Positions 30,935-41,670 are shown, counted from the stretch's first letter. The stretch is DNA of 64,000 nt from Angomonas deanei (GCA_903995115.1 LR877148.1:994501-1058500), one strand, 5' to 3'. Numbers and translations are program-made. The notes: generated by a model from the letters alone, not told the origin.

Positions 30935-31879
30935 TCAAAAAATCTCATCATTAGCATCGTTCGTGTTGCGCTGTGGGGCGTTCGTGTTCTCCGCTGGTTG
31001 GTCGGTGGTGGCCTTCTCGAGGGCCCGTCCCCACGCCTCCAGCTTGTTCTCCAGCGCCTCAATTCCTTTCATGGCCTTGTCGGTGAGTCCTTGCGCAAAG
31101 TCGGTAATATCCGTAGAGCTGTCCGGGGCGTCGAACGCGGCGGTGGCACGGGTGGGCCCGACGGTCTGGTCCCCTTCCTCCCCGTCGTTAAAGTTGGCGA
31201 GCTCTTCTTCCGTTAGCTCACGGAAGAACTTGTCGTCGTGCCAGACGCCGTAAATGTATCGTTTCGCCCCTGGCACAAGCACCTTGCCAGCGCCCTGTTT
31301 CTTCCCTCCCTTCCACTTGCCCACGAACACCTGTCCCGTCTTGAGCGTCTCCCTCCCTTTCCCGCACTTCAGTCCATCCTTCCACTCCCCTGCGTAGCGG
31401 TCCCCACTGACAGTGGTGAGCACGCCGTAGCCGTTGGGCATATCCCGCTCGTACATCCCTTCGAAGAAGTGACCCTCCTTGTGCAGGTAGCTACCACGCC
31501 CACACCGCTTCCCCTCTGACCACATGCCTCGGAAGACATCGCCGTTCTTGTACGTCTTCTCCCCGAAGCCGTGCGCCGCCCCGTCGCACCACTCTCCCGT
31601 GTATGTGTTACCACTGTTGTAGTACAGGGTGCCCTCCCCGCTGCGGAGCTGAGTGAGAGGGTCCACCTGGCCCACATACCGCCCGAAGCTAAACTCCAGC
31701 TCTACCACGCCACGCTCCTCCGAGTCGGCGGAGTCGGCGAGGGAGGAGGGGGCGGAGGACTGCACCTCTACCGTCTCCACGTGGGAGGGCTGCACCGCCT
31801 CCTCGGTGGGGGTGTCCGTCAGGGAACCGTGCGCGATGGGCGTGGCCTCCTCCTCCTGCTTTGACTCACCGTTTAACAT
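30935..31879 (-). CDS. MORN-repeat protein
   Basis: A 314-residue protein with about six or seven MORN repeats at residues about 55-215. Clear units are YTGEWCDGAAHGFGEKTY, FRGMWSEGKRCGRGSYLH, FEGMYERDMPNGYGVLTT, YAGEWKDGLKCGKGRETL and FVGKWKGGKKQGAGKVLV. The N-terminal 50 residues and C-terminal 90 residues are acidic or polar and probably disordered, with an amphipathic helix near the end (MKGIEALENKLEAWGRALEK). In flagellates MORN proteins build cytoskeletal collars, basal-body or flagellar structures. Confidence 0.85.
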   Translation of the reverse strand: MLNGESKQEEEATPIAHGSLTDTPTEEAVQPSHVETVEVQSSAPSSLADSADSEERGVVELEFSFGRYVGQVDPLTQLRSGEGTLYYNSGNTYTGEWCDGAAHGFGEKTYKNGDVFRGMWSEGKRCGRGSYLHKEGHFFEGMYERDMPNGYGVLTTVSGDRYAGEWKDGLKCGKGRETLKTGQVFVGKWKGGKKQGAGKVLVPGAKRYIYGVWHDDKFFRELTEEELANFNDGEEGDQTVGPTRATAAFDAPDSSTDITDFAQGLTDKAMKGIEALENKLEAWGRALEKATTDQPAENTNAPQRNTNDANDEIF

Positions 31880-32374
31880 GAGAGGTGTTGTGATTTGTGT
31901 TGTCTCTATAGTAAAGCCTTATTGAAAAGAAAAAGGGGTAGAAATTATGTTTGTTTGAATATCAAAATACCCCTGTACGTACGAGGATATTTATAAACAA
32001 CAATCCAGTTTCATTTTTTACACGTTATTCTGACATTTTTTTTTGTGCATTTTGTTATTTTACCATTAATGCTTGTGTAATTTAATGTTAAAGAATTTAA
32101 ACGAAAGACTTAATCATGCTGGGTTAATAATTTTGTTTTGTTAATGAATTATTTTTTAATTTATTTATTGTTTTATCATGATTTTCTGTTCTATGGAGCA
32201 TAATTGTTCTTATCTTATTTTCCGGTTTCGGGAAAACAGTTTTGACAAAAAAACCTTTCCAAACACACACACACAAAAAAAAAAAAAAGAACCTCGTTGT
32301 ATAATTGAAGTCTCTTTTTTCATTTTTAACTTTCTCTATTAATTCTTTTATTTTGTTTATTTTATCCTCTACGT
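31880..32374. other. A/T-rich intergenic spacer
   Basis: About 500 bases of A/T-rich sequence. It contains a short CA run followed by poly-A near 32265-32288. No gene or structured RNA is visible. Confidence 0.65.
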
Positions 32375-34156
32375 TTACTTACCCCCGGGCAGACGGCGCG
32401 GGTGGCAGCCGCCAGGCCACTTGAACGACTTCTTGGAGGCGGCCTCAAAGAAGGAGAGGAAGGGCGGAGAGGGGTCGAGAGGGGAGGTGACAAACTCCGG
32501 GTGGTACTGCACCGCGAGGAAGTGGGGATGATCCGGCAGCTCCACCGCCTCCACTCGCAGACCGTCCACACCCTTCTCGGGGTCGGCCACGCCGGTCACC
32601 TTGAGCCCAGCGGCCTTGAAGTCCTCGAGGAAGGTCCCGTTGACCTCGTAGCGGTGGCGGTGACGCTCACAAACGATGGGCGCACCGGAGTAGATGCGGT
32701 GCATGATGCTAGCCTTATCCACGAGGTGGACCTCGCGAGTGCCGAGGTGCATGTTGGCGCCCATCTGCTGCTTATCGCAGTCCATGATGTGCACGATCTG
32801 ATGGGTGCTCTTGGCGTCGAACTCCTCACTGTTGGCATCCGCCCAGCCCAGCACGTGACGGGCGAACTCAATGAGGGCGACCTGCATCCCCAGGCACACC
32901 CCAAAGTACGGAATCTTGTGCGTGCGCGCCAGCGTCACGGCCCGCACCTTTCCCTCAATCCCGCGGACACCGAACCCACCAGGGACGAAGATACCATCGC
33001 ACCCTTTGAGCGCCTCGAGGGCCTCCTCAGCATTCTCCCCTTCCAGCTCCTCGCTCTCCATGTACAAGATATCGAGCTTGATACCGAGGGCGATCTGACA
33101 GTGTTCGAAGCACTGCAGCACACTAAAGTAGGCGTCCGTCCCGCCGGTCACGTACTTCCCGACGAAGGCAATACGGACGGTGGGGTTGGAGGGGTTCCGC
33201 AGAATGTCGGAGAAGCGGTTGAACTGATCGCAGTCGGGCACATCCAGCGGCGGCACCATGTTCTTGGGTAACTTTAATTTTTGCACCAGCCGTTCAATGA
33301 GACCTTGTCGCTGGAACTCCACTGGAATGCGGTAGAGGCAGTCGACGTTGGGGGCGCCAATGATATCGCTGCACATGACACCGCACTGATTGCTCAGCTT
33401 GGCGCAGACGTCCTGCGTGAGCGGCTCCTCACTGCGGCAGATGAGGAAGTCGGGGGAGAGGCCTAGCGCGAGGAGGGAGCGGCAACTGTGCTGGGTGGGC
33501 TTCGTCTTCTGGGTGCCGCCGAACACGGGGAGGTAGGTGGTGTGGAGCAGACAAAAGTCCTCCGGTCGCACGGAGCAGCGCAGACGGCGGAGTGCCTCTA
33601 TGAACGGCTGGGACTCCATGTCGCCCACGGTACCGCCCAGCTCGATCATGCACACCTGCGGCCGGCCCTCGGCGCACACCGGCTCCTGACAGACACGGAA
33701 GATGTGATCTACCACCTCGTTGGTGAAGTGCGGCACCAGCTGCACCGTCTTCCCCAGATAGCCACCTTGTCGTTCCTTGTTGATCAGCTTCTGGTATACC
33801 TTGCCGGTCGTAATATTATGATCCCGCGTCAGACGAACGGACATCCACCGCTCGTAGTTACCGAGGTCTAAGTCCGCCTCACCACCGTCGGAGAGCACGT
33901 ACACCTCGCCGTGCTCATAGGGACTCATGAGGCCCGCGTCGACGTTGATGTAAGGATCAATCTTTATGCTACACACACGCAGCCCCTGTGCGCGAAGAAG
34001 GGCACCGGTGGCACTGGTGGTGATACCTTTACCGAGCGAGCTGCACACGCCTCCGGTCACTACTACAAACTTGAGCGGCTCATCCTCTGTGTTGGTCTGC
34101 GTCATGCGACGGATCACCGGAGAGGGGAGATAGTAGGCTCCTTGTCCAGACTTCAT
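32375..34156 (-). CDS. CTP synthase
   Basis: A 593-residue enzyme that makes CTP from UTP, ATP and glutamine. The N-terminal synthetase domain is plain: KFVVVTGGVCSSLGKGITTS (P-loop), KIDPYINVDAGLMSPYEHGE and DLDLGNYERWM. The C-terminal class I glutamine amidotransferase domain has FVPGGFGVRGIEGK, the nucleophile in YFGVCLGMQVALIEFARH, and AVQYHPEF supplying the His/Glu pair. Length and order are normal. The first 25 residues before the P-loop are a little longer than in bacteria. Trypanosomes depend on this enzyme because they lack cytidine salvage; that is family knowledge, not seen here. Confidence 0.97.
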   Translation of the reverse strand: MKSGQGAYYLPSPVIRRMTQTNTEDEPLKFVVVTGGVCSSLGKGITTSATGALLRAQGLRVCSIKIDPYINVDAGLMSPYEHGEVYVLSDGGEADLDLGNYERWMSVRLTRDHNITTGKVYQKLINKERQGGYLGKTVQLVPHFTNEVVDHIFRVCQEPVCAEGRPQVCMIELGGTVGDMESQPFIEALRRLRCSVRPEDFCLLHTTYLPVFGGTQKTKPTQHSCRSLLALGLSPDFLICRSEEPLTQDVCAKLSNQCGVMCSDIIGAPNVDCLYRIPVEFQRQGLIERLVQKLKLPKNMVPPLDVPDCDQFNRFSDILRNPSNPTVRIAFVGKYVTGGTDAYFSVLQCFEHCQIALGIKLDILYMESEELEGENAEEALEALKGCDGIFVPGGFGVRGIEGKVRAVTLARTHKIPYFGVCLGMQVALIEFARHVLGWADANSEEFDAKSTHQIVHIMDCDKQQMGANMHLGTREVHLVDKASIMHRIYSGAPIVCERHRHRYEVNGTFLEDFKAAGLKVTGVADPEKGVDGLRVEAVELPDHPHFLAVQYHPEFVTSPLDPSPPFLSFFEAASKKSFKWPGGCHPRRLPGGK

Positions 34157-34409
34157 TTATGTTAGTTATTTGTTTTATATGGTTTCACTGACTCTAAAAA
34201 TAAAAAAGAGAGTAAATGAAATTTACTTTATTCAGATTTTTTTGTTTGTTTGTTGTTGTTGTCGCTAAGGATAATAATAGAAAAAGGTGGATTGTTTGAA
34301 TGACTTGTTGTCGAGAAATGATGCGACCAAAAACAGAAATACTAATCTCCCTCACACCCGATTAGACCATTATACTGTGAACAATTAATAATCATAATAG
34401 TATACACTC

Positions 34410-35795
34410 TCACACCTCAAACCAATGCTTGTACTGCCTTTTCAGCTGCGCGCACTGCTCCCACAAATCCCCTTTCTCGTCGGACGATGTTTCCTTTTCA
34501 GACAAAAGCGGCACCGCATCCACCTCATAGTCGGCGAGTGCCTTCTTCTGTTTGCCAGACAGCGCAGCCTCCTTGGGGATAATAATGAGTGCATGGAACA
34601 AAATATCATCGTTGGACATGTGCTCCGGGTTGGCTGGGGACTCCGCCCCTTGATTGGTGCGGTACTGTCGGAAAGATAAGAGCTGCCCGTTACGCACGCA
34701 GGCTGGCACCCGCAGCTGGGCGGTCTCCCCATCCAGCGTGGGCACCGTCACGATGCCACCGAGCAGGGCGGTGGAGAGGGGGATGGGTAGCATCGCGTGC
34801 ATGTGTGAGCCGCTCTGATGGAAGTGTCGGTGCTCCCCGACGAGTACCATCAGCACCAAGTCCCCGGCCCGCCCCCCACGTGCCCCGTCGTGACCTCTCT
34901 TGGGGACGCGGAAGATGGCGCCGCTGATCATCCCTGGTGGCACCGTCACCGGCACAATGACTTCCTGCTCCGTCACACCAGCCCCGCCACAGGAGCTGCA
35001 CGGGGGTGGTGGTACCGTCCCCTCACCGCTGCAGAAGGAACACCGTCGCTCGACGTGGTAGGTGGCACTGGGCAGGACGGTACTTCCACGGCCGAGGCAC
35101 TGTGGGCACTTGCGTCTCTTCTTGAGAGTCTGGCTCCCCTCCCCCGAGCACACCTTGCACTGCACCTGCTTCCTGTACTTGGTGCGCTTTGTGCAGCCGA
35201 GCAGTCCCTCCTCGAACTTGAGGTTCATTTGGAAGTGAATGTCCGACCCGTTCAGAGCCCCCTTCGCCTCTGCCGCACTAAATGGACGCGCCTCCTGCGC
35301 ACTGGCTCCTATCCCCGTCGCCGACTTGAAAGCCTCTCTGTAGTCCCCCATGGAGGTCTGCGGTAGCTCCCCATCCTCGAGCGTCTTGGAATGATCAAGA
35401 AAGGAAAACGAGGGGTACTCGGGGTTAAAGTTAGCGGCCACTTTCCCGCCGTCCACCAGCACATGCAACTGGGCATCATTGGAGCTATAGTGGTGACTAT
35501 CGTAGTTGCGCCTAAAATTTTCATCACTCAGCATTGCGTAAGCTTTTTTCAGCGTTTCCAGTTTGGCCTTTTCTTCCTCATTGTGCTCCGGATCTTTCAG
35601 CAGCAGTGCCTCCGACAGTAACCCACGCTTCAGGTCATCCACCGTGCGGGAGGCCCTTTCCTCATCGCTATCCTTACCGAACCCTAAAATGTCAAACAGA
35701 CTCTGTTGCACCTTGTCGTGCCCTTTTTGGAACACACTATAGTGACGCAGTAGCGATCGGTCGTGGAGCACATGTGTTCTAATTTTGTGTAGCAT
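34410..35795 (-). CDS. Mitochondrial type I DnaJ-like protein with degenerate J domain
   Basis: A 461-residue protein with a basic, hydroxylated N-terminus (MLHKIRTHVLHDRSLLRHYS) typical of a mitochondrial presequence. A J-like helical region follows, but the invariant HPD loop is replaced by DPE (ALLLKDPEHN). The zinc domain is intact with four CxxCxGxG motifs: CKVCSGEG, CPQCLGRG, CSFCSGEG and CSSCGGAG. The C-terminal substrate-binding domains are also present (VPVTVPPGMISGAIFRVPKR, PLSTALLGGIVTVPTLDG). Without HPD it should not stimulate Hsp70 ATPase in the usual way, so a holdase or regulatory role is inferred. Possibly a kinetoplastid-specific paralogue of a canonical mitochondrial DnaJ. 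Confidence 0.85.
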   Translation of the reverse strand: MLHKIRTHVLHDRSLLRHYSVFQKGHDKVQQSLFDILGFGKDSDEERASRTVDDLKRGLLSEALLLKDPEHNEEEKAKLETLKKAYAMLSDENFRRNYDSHHYSSNDAQLHVLVDGGKVAANFNPEYPSFSFLDHSKTLEDGELPQTSMGDYREAFKSATGIGASAQEARPFSAAEAKGALNGSDIHFQMNLKFEEGLLGCTKRTKYRKQVQCKVCSGEGSQTLKKRRKCPQCLGRGSTVLPSATYHVERRCSFCSGEGTVPPPPCSSCGGAGVTEQEVIVPVTVPPGMISGAIFRVPKRGHDGARGGRAGDLVLMVLVGEHRHFHQSGSHMHAMLPIPLSTALLGGIVTVPTLDGETAQLRVPACVRNGQLLSFRQYRTNQGAESPANPEHMSNDDILFHALIIIPKEAALSGKQKKALADYEVDAVPLLSEKETSSDEKGDLWEQCAQLKRQYKHWFEV

Positions 35796-35799
35796 TGAG

Positions 35800-35826
35800 C
35801 TGGAAAAATAATAAAGAGAGAGAGAT
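35800..35826 (-). promoter_or_regulatory. Predicted spliced-leader acceptor upstream of DnaJ-like gene
   Basis: The minus strand has CTCTCTCTCTTTATTATTTT then TCCAG, only about four bases before the ATG at 35795. If used, it would leave a very short 5'UTR and supports that ATG as the start. Confidence 0.5.
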
Positions 35827-35934
35827 CGGTTTATTGATTCATATTCTCATGGCTCTACTCTATTGGCTGTGACACATTCTTTTGAGATATAGAGAGTGAT
35901 TTATGCTTAGTATTATAGTTATTACACGCGTAGG

Positions 35935-36624
35935 TCAGTCCTCCAGGTTGTAGCAATCCTCGTCTAACTCGTCCTGCGCCAGGCTATAGTCCACATCCTC
36001 GCCCTCGTTGTTATCCTTTTCCCCGGCGTCGAATAGGTCCCACTCCGCCGACCGCAGCGTGTTGTCCCACAGCTGTCGTCCGGTTAGGGCGGAGGCCGAC
36101 GCCTTGTGGTGCGCCTTCTCGTACTCCTTTTCACGGCGTTCCTTCTCTAAAAAGTGCTTCTTACTCCACTCCGCGAAGAGCTCCTTCGTGACGGCAGTAC
36201 CCTGACGTATCGTCGGGTCGTGCGCCACTTCTCCCGCCGCGGCGTTGAGGGCCTCCCCCTGCCGCTGCAGCTCCGCCTTCTCCTCCTCCTCGGCGAGGTT
36301 GGCCAGGAACTCTTGTGTGGTCTGCAGAATCATTAACACCACATGGGCCCCAATGTACTCTTCCCGCAGTGTGTCTATATCCGCCATCAGCGACTTGGTC
36401 ATGATGCGTCTATGCTTCGCTATATTCTCCACCTCCACCTCGCAGGTGGCCTCCTCGGGGTAGAGCTCGGAGGAGTAGGTGAAGGTCACTTTGAGCTCCG
36501 GGGTGTGGTCCGCACTGGGGGCTAGCTGCACCGAGTACTTGGGGGGCGCGGTGGAGAGGAGCTCGAAGGTGTCGTACATACCTTGCACCATCTCCATCTC
36601 CATCTGCTGCATTTCAGTCGCCTC

Positions 36625-36630
<6 letters not shown>
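35935..36630 (-). CDS. RWDD1/Gir2-like (DFRP2) RWD-domain protein
   Basis: About 231 residues from the ATG at 36630. An in-frame extension further upstream is poly-Lys from a long T run and is rejected. The RWD domain at residues about 1-115 has ELKVTFTYSSELYPEEATCEVE and VVLMILQTTQEFL. The C-terminal half matches RWDD1: TAVTKELFAEWSKKHFLEKE, LTGRQLWDN and an acidic tail with DEDCYNLED. RWDD1/Gir2 binds and stabilises the translational GTPase DRG2/Rbg2 and also links to Gcn1-type stress signalling. Confidence 0.82.
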
Positions 36631-36655
<25 letters not shown>

Positions 36656-36826
36656 GATGTTACACTAAGCGCAAAAGGGAAGAGAAACATTTTTGTTTTT
36701 GTACCCTACACAACTCAAAAACTACCAACAGAAGCGCGTTATAAAAACAGGCAAACACTTATATTTTTATTTTCCTTTTATTATAATGGCTGTAAGACTT
36801 ATATATAAAAAAATGTGTATCCTTTC

Positions 36827-37261
36827 CTACTTCATACGAGCGCGACCCGTCAACCACGCCTCATCCCACTTGTCTCGCTCATTCAAGTAGTGCTCAAAGC
36901 TACCCGATGTGGCGGTCACCTCGTATTTTAACTTTGGGTTCCCAGCTGGGATCCATAACATCATGTTGGTCTCCTCATTGCGGGCGTACACCTTCAGGCC
37001 ACCCTTAATACTCGTCTCCTGCGTGTGCGCATCCATCACCGTCCCAATCAGGCGGACCGGACGGGGGTTGTAGTCAAAGTTGCACGTCACGGGGGATCCT
37101 AAAATTTGTTCCTTGGTGTACTTCCACGGCTTCATGTGTCCTCGCTTGATGGACTCCATCGCCATGGCGCGCTGAATGCGGGGGATGGGAAGACGGGAGA
37201 AGAAGGCGTTCGCCCTCGCGACAAAGAAGTGCCGATTGGTCCTCTCTCGGGTGTAGCCCAT
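36827..37261 (-). CDS. Small conserved basic protein, possibly mitochondrial ribosomal
   Basis: A 144-residue basic protein with no family that I recognise. The N-terminus (MGYTRERTNRHFFVARANAF) is basic and could be a presequence. The middle is beta-rich (VRLIGTVMDAHTQ, GGLKVYARNEETNMMLWIPA). The end is helical (FEHYLNERDKWDEAWLTG). The pattern is common in kinetoplastid mitoribosomal proteins, but I have no direct evidence. Confidence 0.6.
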   Translation of the reverse strand: MGYTRERTNRHFFVARANAFFSRLPIPRIQRAMAMESIKRGHMKPWKYTKEQILGSPVTCNFDYNPRPVRLIGTVMDAHTQETSIKGGLKVYARNEETNMMLWIPAGNPKLKYEVTATSGSFEHYLNERDKWDEAWLTGRARMK

Positions 37262-37424
37262 CTTGGTGAGTGACTAATACTAAACTAAGATAAAAAGGGA
37301 AAATGATGGCGTTGCAAATAAGAAGAAGAGGATCAAAAAGTACTAATATAAAAAAAATAAAAAGAGTAACGAAAACAATAAACTATACACCGATATAAAA
37401 AGCAGCTTCTGCTGTATCATGCAT

Positions 37425-39366
37425 CTATTGTGCGGAAGGGGCAACATAGCGACCCTTCTTCCGTTCACCATTGGCAAAAACGCCCTCCCACTGGGTGCCG
37501 TCAGAAAAAAGTGAGAATCCCCCTTCCGTGCATCTCTCCTTGTCGCCACCCCCCCTCGTAGAGATAGCTGCCCTTCTCTAGGTAGCATCCCACGCCGTGG
37601 TACAGTCCTTCCTCCACCTCTCCTTTATACAAGTTACCGTCCGCCAGCTGGAAGACGCCTTTCCCAGTCCAGTGGCCACGTGTGAACTCGCCGCTGTAGG
37701 TGACCCCATTCGTAAAGGTGTAATGCCCTTTTCCGTGGAACCGAAAGTCCTCCACCATGCCGACATACGTATCACCGTTTGGGAGCTCCACCCGACACGT
37801 CCCGCTGCCGGCCTTTCCCTCCTTGGTGATCCACTCCACATACGCCGCGCTCTTCAGCTGGTAGACACCGCTCCCCAAGGTGCAGGCCTCACCGGACTCT
37901 GTCGTGGGGTCTAGGTGCAGGTCTGCCTCCCCCACAAAACGAATGCTCTCCCGGTCTAGCGAACACATCAGTGCGTCCTTTCCCTCGGTGTTGGTGTGGA
38001 GCATGCCACGCAGTCCATTCTCACCGCGGAACTTGGCGGTACCGGTCACACGGTCGGCAGACCACTTCCCCTCCAGGTGCGCCCCAGTTGGGAGTGTCGT
38101 CCTTCCCTTACCCTCCTTCCTATCGCCCTTCCAGTCCCCATCGTGAAGGAGACGACGGCCACTGGCGTCCACGGTGTAGAGGGCGCCCCGCCCCTCCCGC
38201 TGGTATCGCAGCAGCTCGTCCTGCTCCAGCTCCTTCCCTACCGCCACCGAGGGGTGCTGGGAGAGGAAGGTGGTCGTGCCAGGGGGGCAGATGAGCTCAC
38301 CGAGGTAGAGAAACGCATTCCCGTAGTGTAATGATCCATCTTTTATCGTCGACGGTGCCTCCTTTTCTTGCGCTTTTGGGGGTTTGTCCAGGTGGGAAAA
38401 GGGATCGTCTGAGAAACTAACGGTTCTGTTCCTCCGTGAAGACAATGTGTCATCTCTCTCCTCGGGAAAGTTGTCAGCAGAGAATCTTTTACTATTGAGT
38501 TGGTCAAATAGTTTCATCTTTTTATCCAAGGACTGTTTTTGAGTGTCGGATACTTTTTCTAATGCGCTACACTCTTCCATAAAGAGGTCTGTGGTTGGCT
38601 TTTCCTTTTCCTGTTGGATGATTTCCGTGTCCTTTTCAACCTTGGCCCGCAGGGCATCGATACGTTTTTGCTCTAACTGAACACGAAGTTCCTCCATGTT
38701 CCTTCGCTTCTGCGCTAACTGCTCTCGCATCTGTTCTTGCTCCAACACCTGTGCCGCCAGTCGCTGCTTCTTCTGTAGTAAGAGAGCCTCCTGTGCTAGC
38801 TGATTCGTCTTCTCTTTTAGCACTAGTGTCTTTGCTTTGGAGAAGGTGTCTTCCTTTTCGGAAGTACCTTTCACCTCCGATGTGTGGTCATCCTGAAATT
38901 CACGAGGAATATCAAATGGAACGGTTGGAGAGCTATTTTGAACTGCCGGTGTGCTGGTTGTCATCCCAGTATTGGACAAATTCAATTTTGCCTTCCGCTC
39001 CGCTCGCCACCGCTCTAACTTTTCCTTCGCCGAGGACGGCTCCTTTCCACTGCTCGTCGACAACGGCAGTGGATCCCTCTGTTCTATCGCATTCTTCGCA
39101 CTAGGGACCTTACCGGATGGGATCATGCGCACCTCCTCCTGCTGTACCTTTTCTTGTCCTGTTTCCTCATCCACCTCCGGCAGCACCCACACCGCCTGCC
39201 GTGTGGCCCTATTGGTGAAGAACAGAGTTCCCTTGTACTCCTCAGATATCCCTAGCACCCATACCTGCGGGTGACCATCTATCTGGTAGCAGTCCTCCCC
39301 ATCCAGGATGAAATGCCGGTAGCAGCTCTGGCTCACCTGTATCTGGGCTGGCACCGTGCGGGACAT
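37425..39366 (-). CDS. WW-like and MORN-repeat coiled-coil protein
   Basis: About 646 codons. Residues about 25-60 form a WW-like module (VWVLGISEEYKGTLFFTNRA to QAVWVLP). A charged coiled coil of about 120 residues follows, then MORN repeats to the end (YVGMVEDFRFHGKGHYTF, YSGEFTRGHWTGKGVFQL, YKGEVEEGLYHGVGCYLE, YEGGWRQGEMHGRGILTF). In the given sequence the frame stops at 37501, inside a MORN unit just after T6. Dropping one T gives SDGTQWEGVFANGERKKGRY and a stop at 37425, which is a textbook MORN ending. Probably cytoskeletal. Confidence 0.82.
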
Positions 39367-39987
39367 GTGGAATAGAAGTATTGCACACTTTTCTACTATT
39401 CAGAACTATAGAGGGGGAATAAACGGAATACATCGTGTCATGGGGGATAAGAGTTGAAAACAGAGTAACCGTGTATTCTTTTAGGGGTGAAAAACAAAAC
39501 AAAAATATTTAAATGACATCACAAAAAGAGGTCTTTTGAGATTTTTTTTTTTTTACTCAACTGTACGAGGATTTTTTTAACTTTCGTAGAAAAACGATCT
39601 ACGTTTCCTAATAATATAGAAGTGGAGTAGGGTATATCAAACAGATGCTTGCTTTGTTTTACCTAGAAATGAAAGAGAGTTAATTTTTACCTTGTCACCT
39701 AACGTATTTTCTCCTGCTTACGCAAAAAAGAATGAAAATACAATGAAGTGACGCACTGTTTCATATACAGAAGAAAGGTTTCCAATTCTATTCTTGTTGA
39801 GTATCATCAACGTCTGTTTTGTGTATATAAACAAATTGGTCTTTCTTCCAGAAAAAAAAAAAAAAAGCTACAGCAAATTTAAAATAATTAAGAAAAAAAA
39901 AAACAGGAAAGCGCTTTATGAGAAGTTTACACTTCATAAAGAAATCTGTATTTTTTTCTTCTTTTTTTTATCTACGGTTTTCTTCTC
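39367..39987. other. A/T-rich intergenic spacer
   Basis: About 620 bases without a supportable gene. There are poly-T and poly-A runs, and a mixed region that should carry the 3'UTR of the transporter gene and the acceptor of the WW/MORN gene. Confidence 0.65.
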
Positions 39988-41397
39988 TTAAGAGTACTTG
40001 ATCACCGTTTCAAGGATGGTACTCCCCGTACCCCACACCACCGCAATCACACCGCAGATCATCAAGAAGTAGGTGGCGAGGTAGTGGAAGAGACCTACCG
40101 TCTTGAGGCTCCAGTTACCGCTGTACATGACGAAGAGGGCGGGGAAGAGGAACCCAATGAAACCGCCGCAGAAGGCACCGACTAGGCCGAATACCACACT
40201 GATATCGGGCAAGAATAATCCTAAAATGAGGGCGGCCACGGCGAAGGGGACACTGATGAGGGTGTGCTTCCAGTACGGCATCGTCTCTACATCCCAGTGA
40301 AGCACCTGGAAGATGGCGGTACGGCAGGCGAGCATGTTGAGCGAGAAGGCGGCACACAGCTTCACAATGAAGCCAATGAAGCACACGAAGAACATGGGGC
40401 TGGAGTAGGGGTTGTAGTACTTGAGGGCATTGCCGGTGAGGTTGGCGCCAAAGTTCGCATACCCAAAGAAGCCGGTGAGGAAGTACATGAGGCAGCAAAT
40501 GCCGCAACTAAGACCCGCCTCGATCGTCATCTTCTTGACGCTGGGCTTCTTCATTTCGTAGAAGATCTTGAAGCAGTTGACCTGGCACAGGTAGGCGAAC
40601 ATGAAGAGCGACAGGCCGCTGATGGCTTGATTGCCGCTGCGGAACATGACCAAGTCCTGGGGGAAACCGTTCTTGGCGATGAACTGTCCGGAGTGGATGA
40701 TGACGCAGATCACAAAGAAGATGATGAAGCACACACCAATCGCGGACACGTAGCGGAGAGAGTTCACATGCTTGGGGAGCACGAGGGGGAGCATGAACAG
40801 GATCCAGACCACACTGGTGAAGACACGTCGGCCGCCGTCGCCTTCCCTCAAGAACTTCGGGGCACTCTCGTGCTGGAAGAAGGCGGTGAAGACATCACCA
40901 ATACCAACAACGTAACCGATCGCACCACCGAAACACAGAAGCCACATGAGAAAGGCGACAAAAAAGTCACCACCACGGCCAAAGAGACCGCGGGCGAGAC
41001 TTTCAAAACTTCTCAGTCCGGACTTTTCACTCGCTGTTACCAGCAGGGTGATGGAGTAGACGGTGAGAATGGTCACCACGACGAGATAGATGATCGCCAT
41101 GATCATACCCGACGTGTTGAAGGAGGAAGGGATGGACATGATACCGGCGCCGAGGGTCACGCTGGCGAGGTTGAACATTCCGGAGAGGACACCCCCATGC
41201 GGAATGATATGACCTAGGCAGACAGAAAACGGGTTCGGCTTAGCGGGACGGAGCTCTTCCGTGTGAGGGGAAGTCGTCTTGCTGGCGCTTTCAAAGGCGC
41301 CGTCGACGGGCTCGGTCAGCTGTTTCTCAGCATTGACGGTAATACCATTTTCAATGGTCGTCTCGTGCTCGAACTCTTCCAAGAATTTTGAGCTCAT
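39988..41397 (-). CDS. Amino-acid transporter, AAAP family (kinetoplastid AAT type)
   Basis: About 469 residues from the ATG at 41397 (MSSKFLEEFEHETTIENG). An upstream in-frame extension lacks family character. The protein has a polar N-terminus and about eleven membrane segments. The first contains GMFNLASVTLGAGIMSIPSS, the hallmark of AAAP/SLC38-type transporters and very like trypanosomatid AATs. Later segments include FGYANFGANLTGNAL and VFGLVGAFCGGFIGFLFPAL. It should move amino acids across the plasma membrane or an organelle membrane; the substrate cannot be deduced. Confidence 0.93.
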   Translation of the reverse strand: MSSKFLEEFEHETTIENGITVNAEKQLTEPVDGAFESASKTTSPHTEELRPAKPNPFSVCLGHIIPHGGVLSGMFNLASVTLGAGIMSIPSSFNTSGMIMAIIYLVVVTILTVYSITLLVTASEKSGLRSFESLARGLFGRGGDFFVAFLMWLLCFGGAIGYVVGIGDVFTAFFQHESAPKFLREGDGGRRVFTSVVWILFMLPLVLPKHVNSLRYVSAIGVCFIIFFVICVIIHSGQFIAKNGFPQDLVMFRSGNQAISGLSLFMFAYLCQVNCFKIFYEMKKPSVKKMTIEAGLSCGICCLMYFLTGFFGYANFGANLTGNALKYYNPYSSPMFFVCFIGFIVKLCAAFSLNMLACRTAIFQVLHWDVETMPYWKHTLISVPFAVAALILGLFLPDISVVFGLVGAFCGGFIGFLFPALFVMYSGNWSLKTVGLFHYLATYFLMICGVIAVVWGTGSTILETVIKYS

Positions 41398-41670
41398 TTT
41401 CAAATAGTGGCGGTTTGTGTATGTGCTACTGAAGAGAAGGAAAACTCTACCAAAATAGGACAAAGAAGGGGGAAAAGATAAGGTACAAGGCATCATCACT
41501 TTCTTCGTTTTGTGTTTTTGATGAAGTTGATCATTCCGAAAAATATTTCCAATTTTTTTTTTTGTTATTTCATTTCACTAAATATATTATTCTTCTTTTT
41601 AAAAGTTCATACAAAAAAAAGGTGACTGTAAGGAAACTAACAGGAACAGGTGCGCACACACACTGTTCCA

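Noticed and set aside
24118-34156. Stop-codon reassignment as seen in some trypanosomatids
   Set aside because: TAA, TGA and TAG all end intact, family-length proteins in this window.
36631-36690. N-terminal poly-Lys extension of the RWDD1-like protein
   Set aside because: It comes from a T run of more than 20 bases directly before the natural ATG at 36630, most likely part of the pyrimidine/UTR region.
41398-41499. N-terminal extension of the amino-acid transporter
   Set aside because: It would add 34 residues with no family match. MSSKFLEEFEHETTIENG is a normal AAT start.
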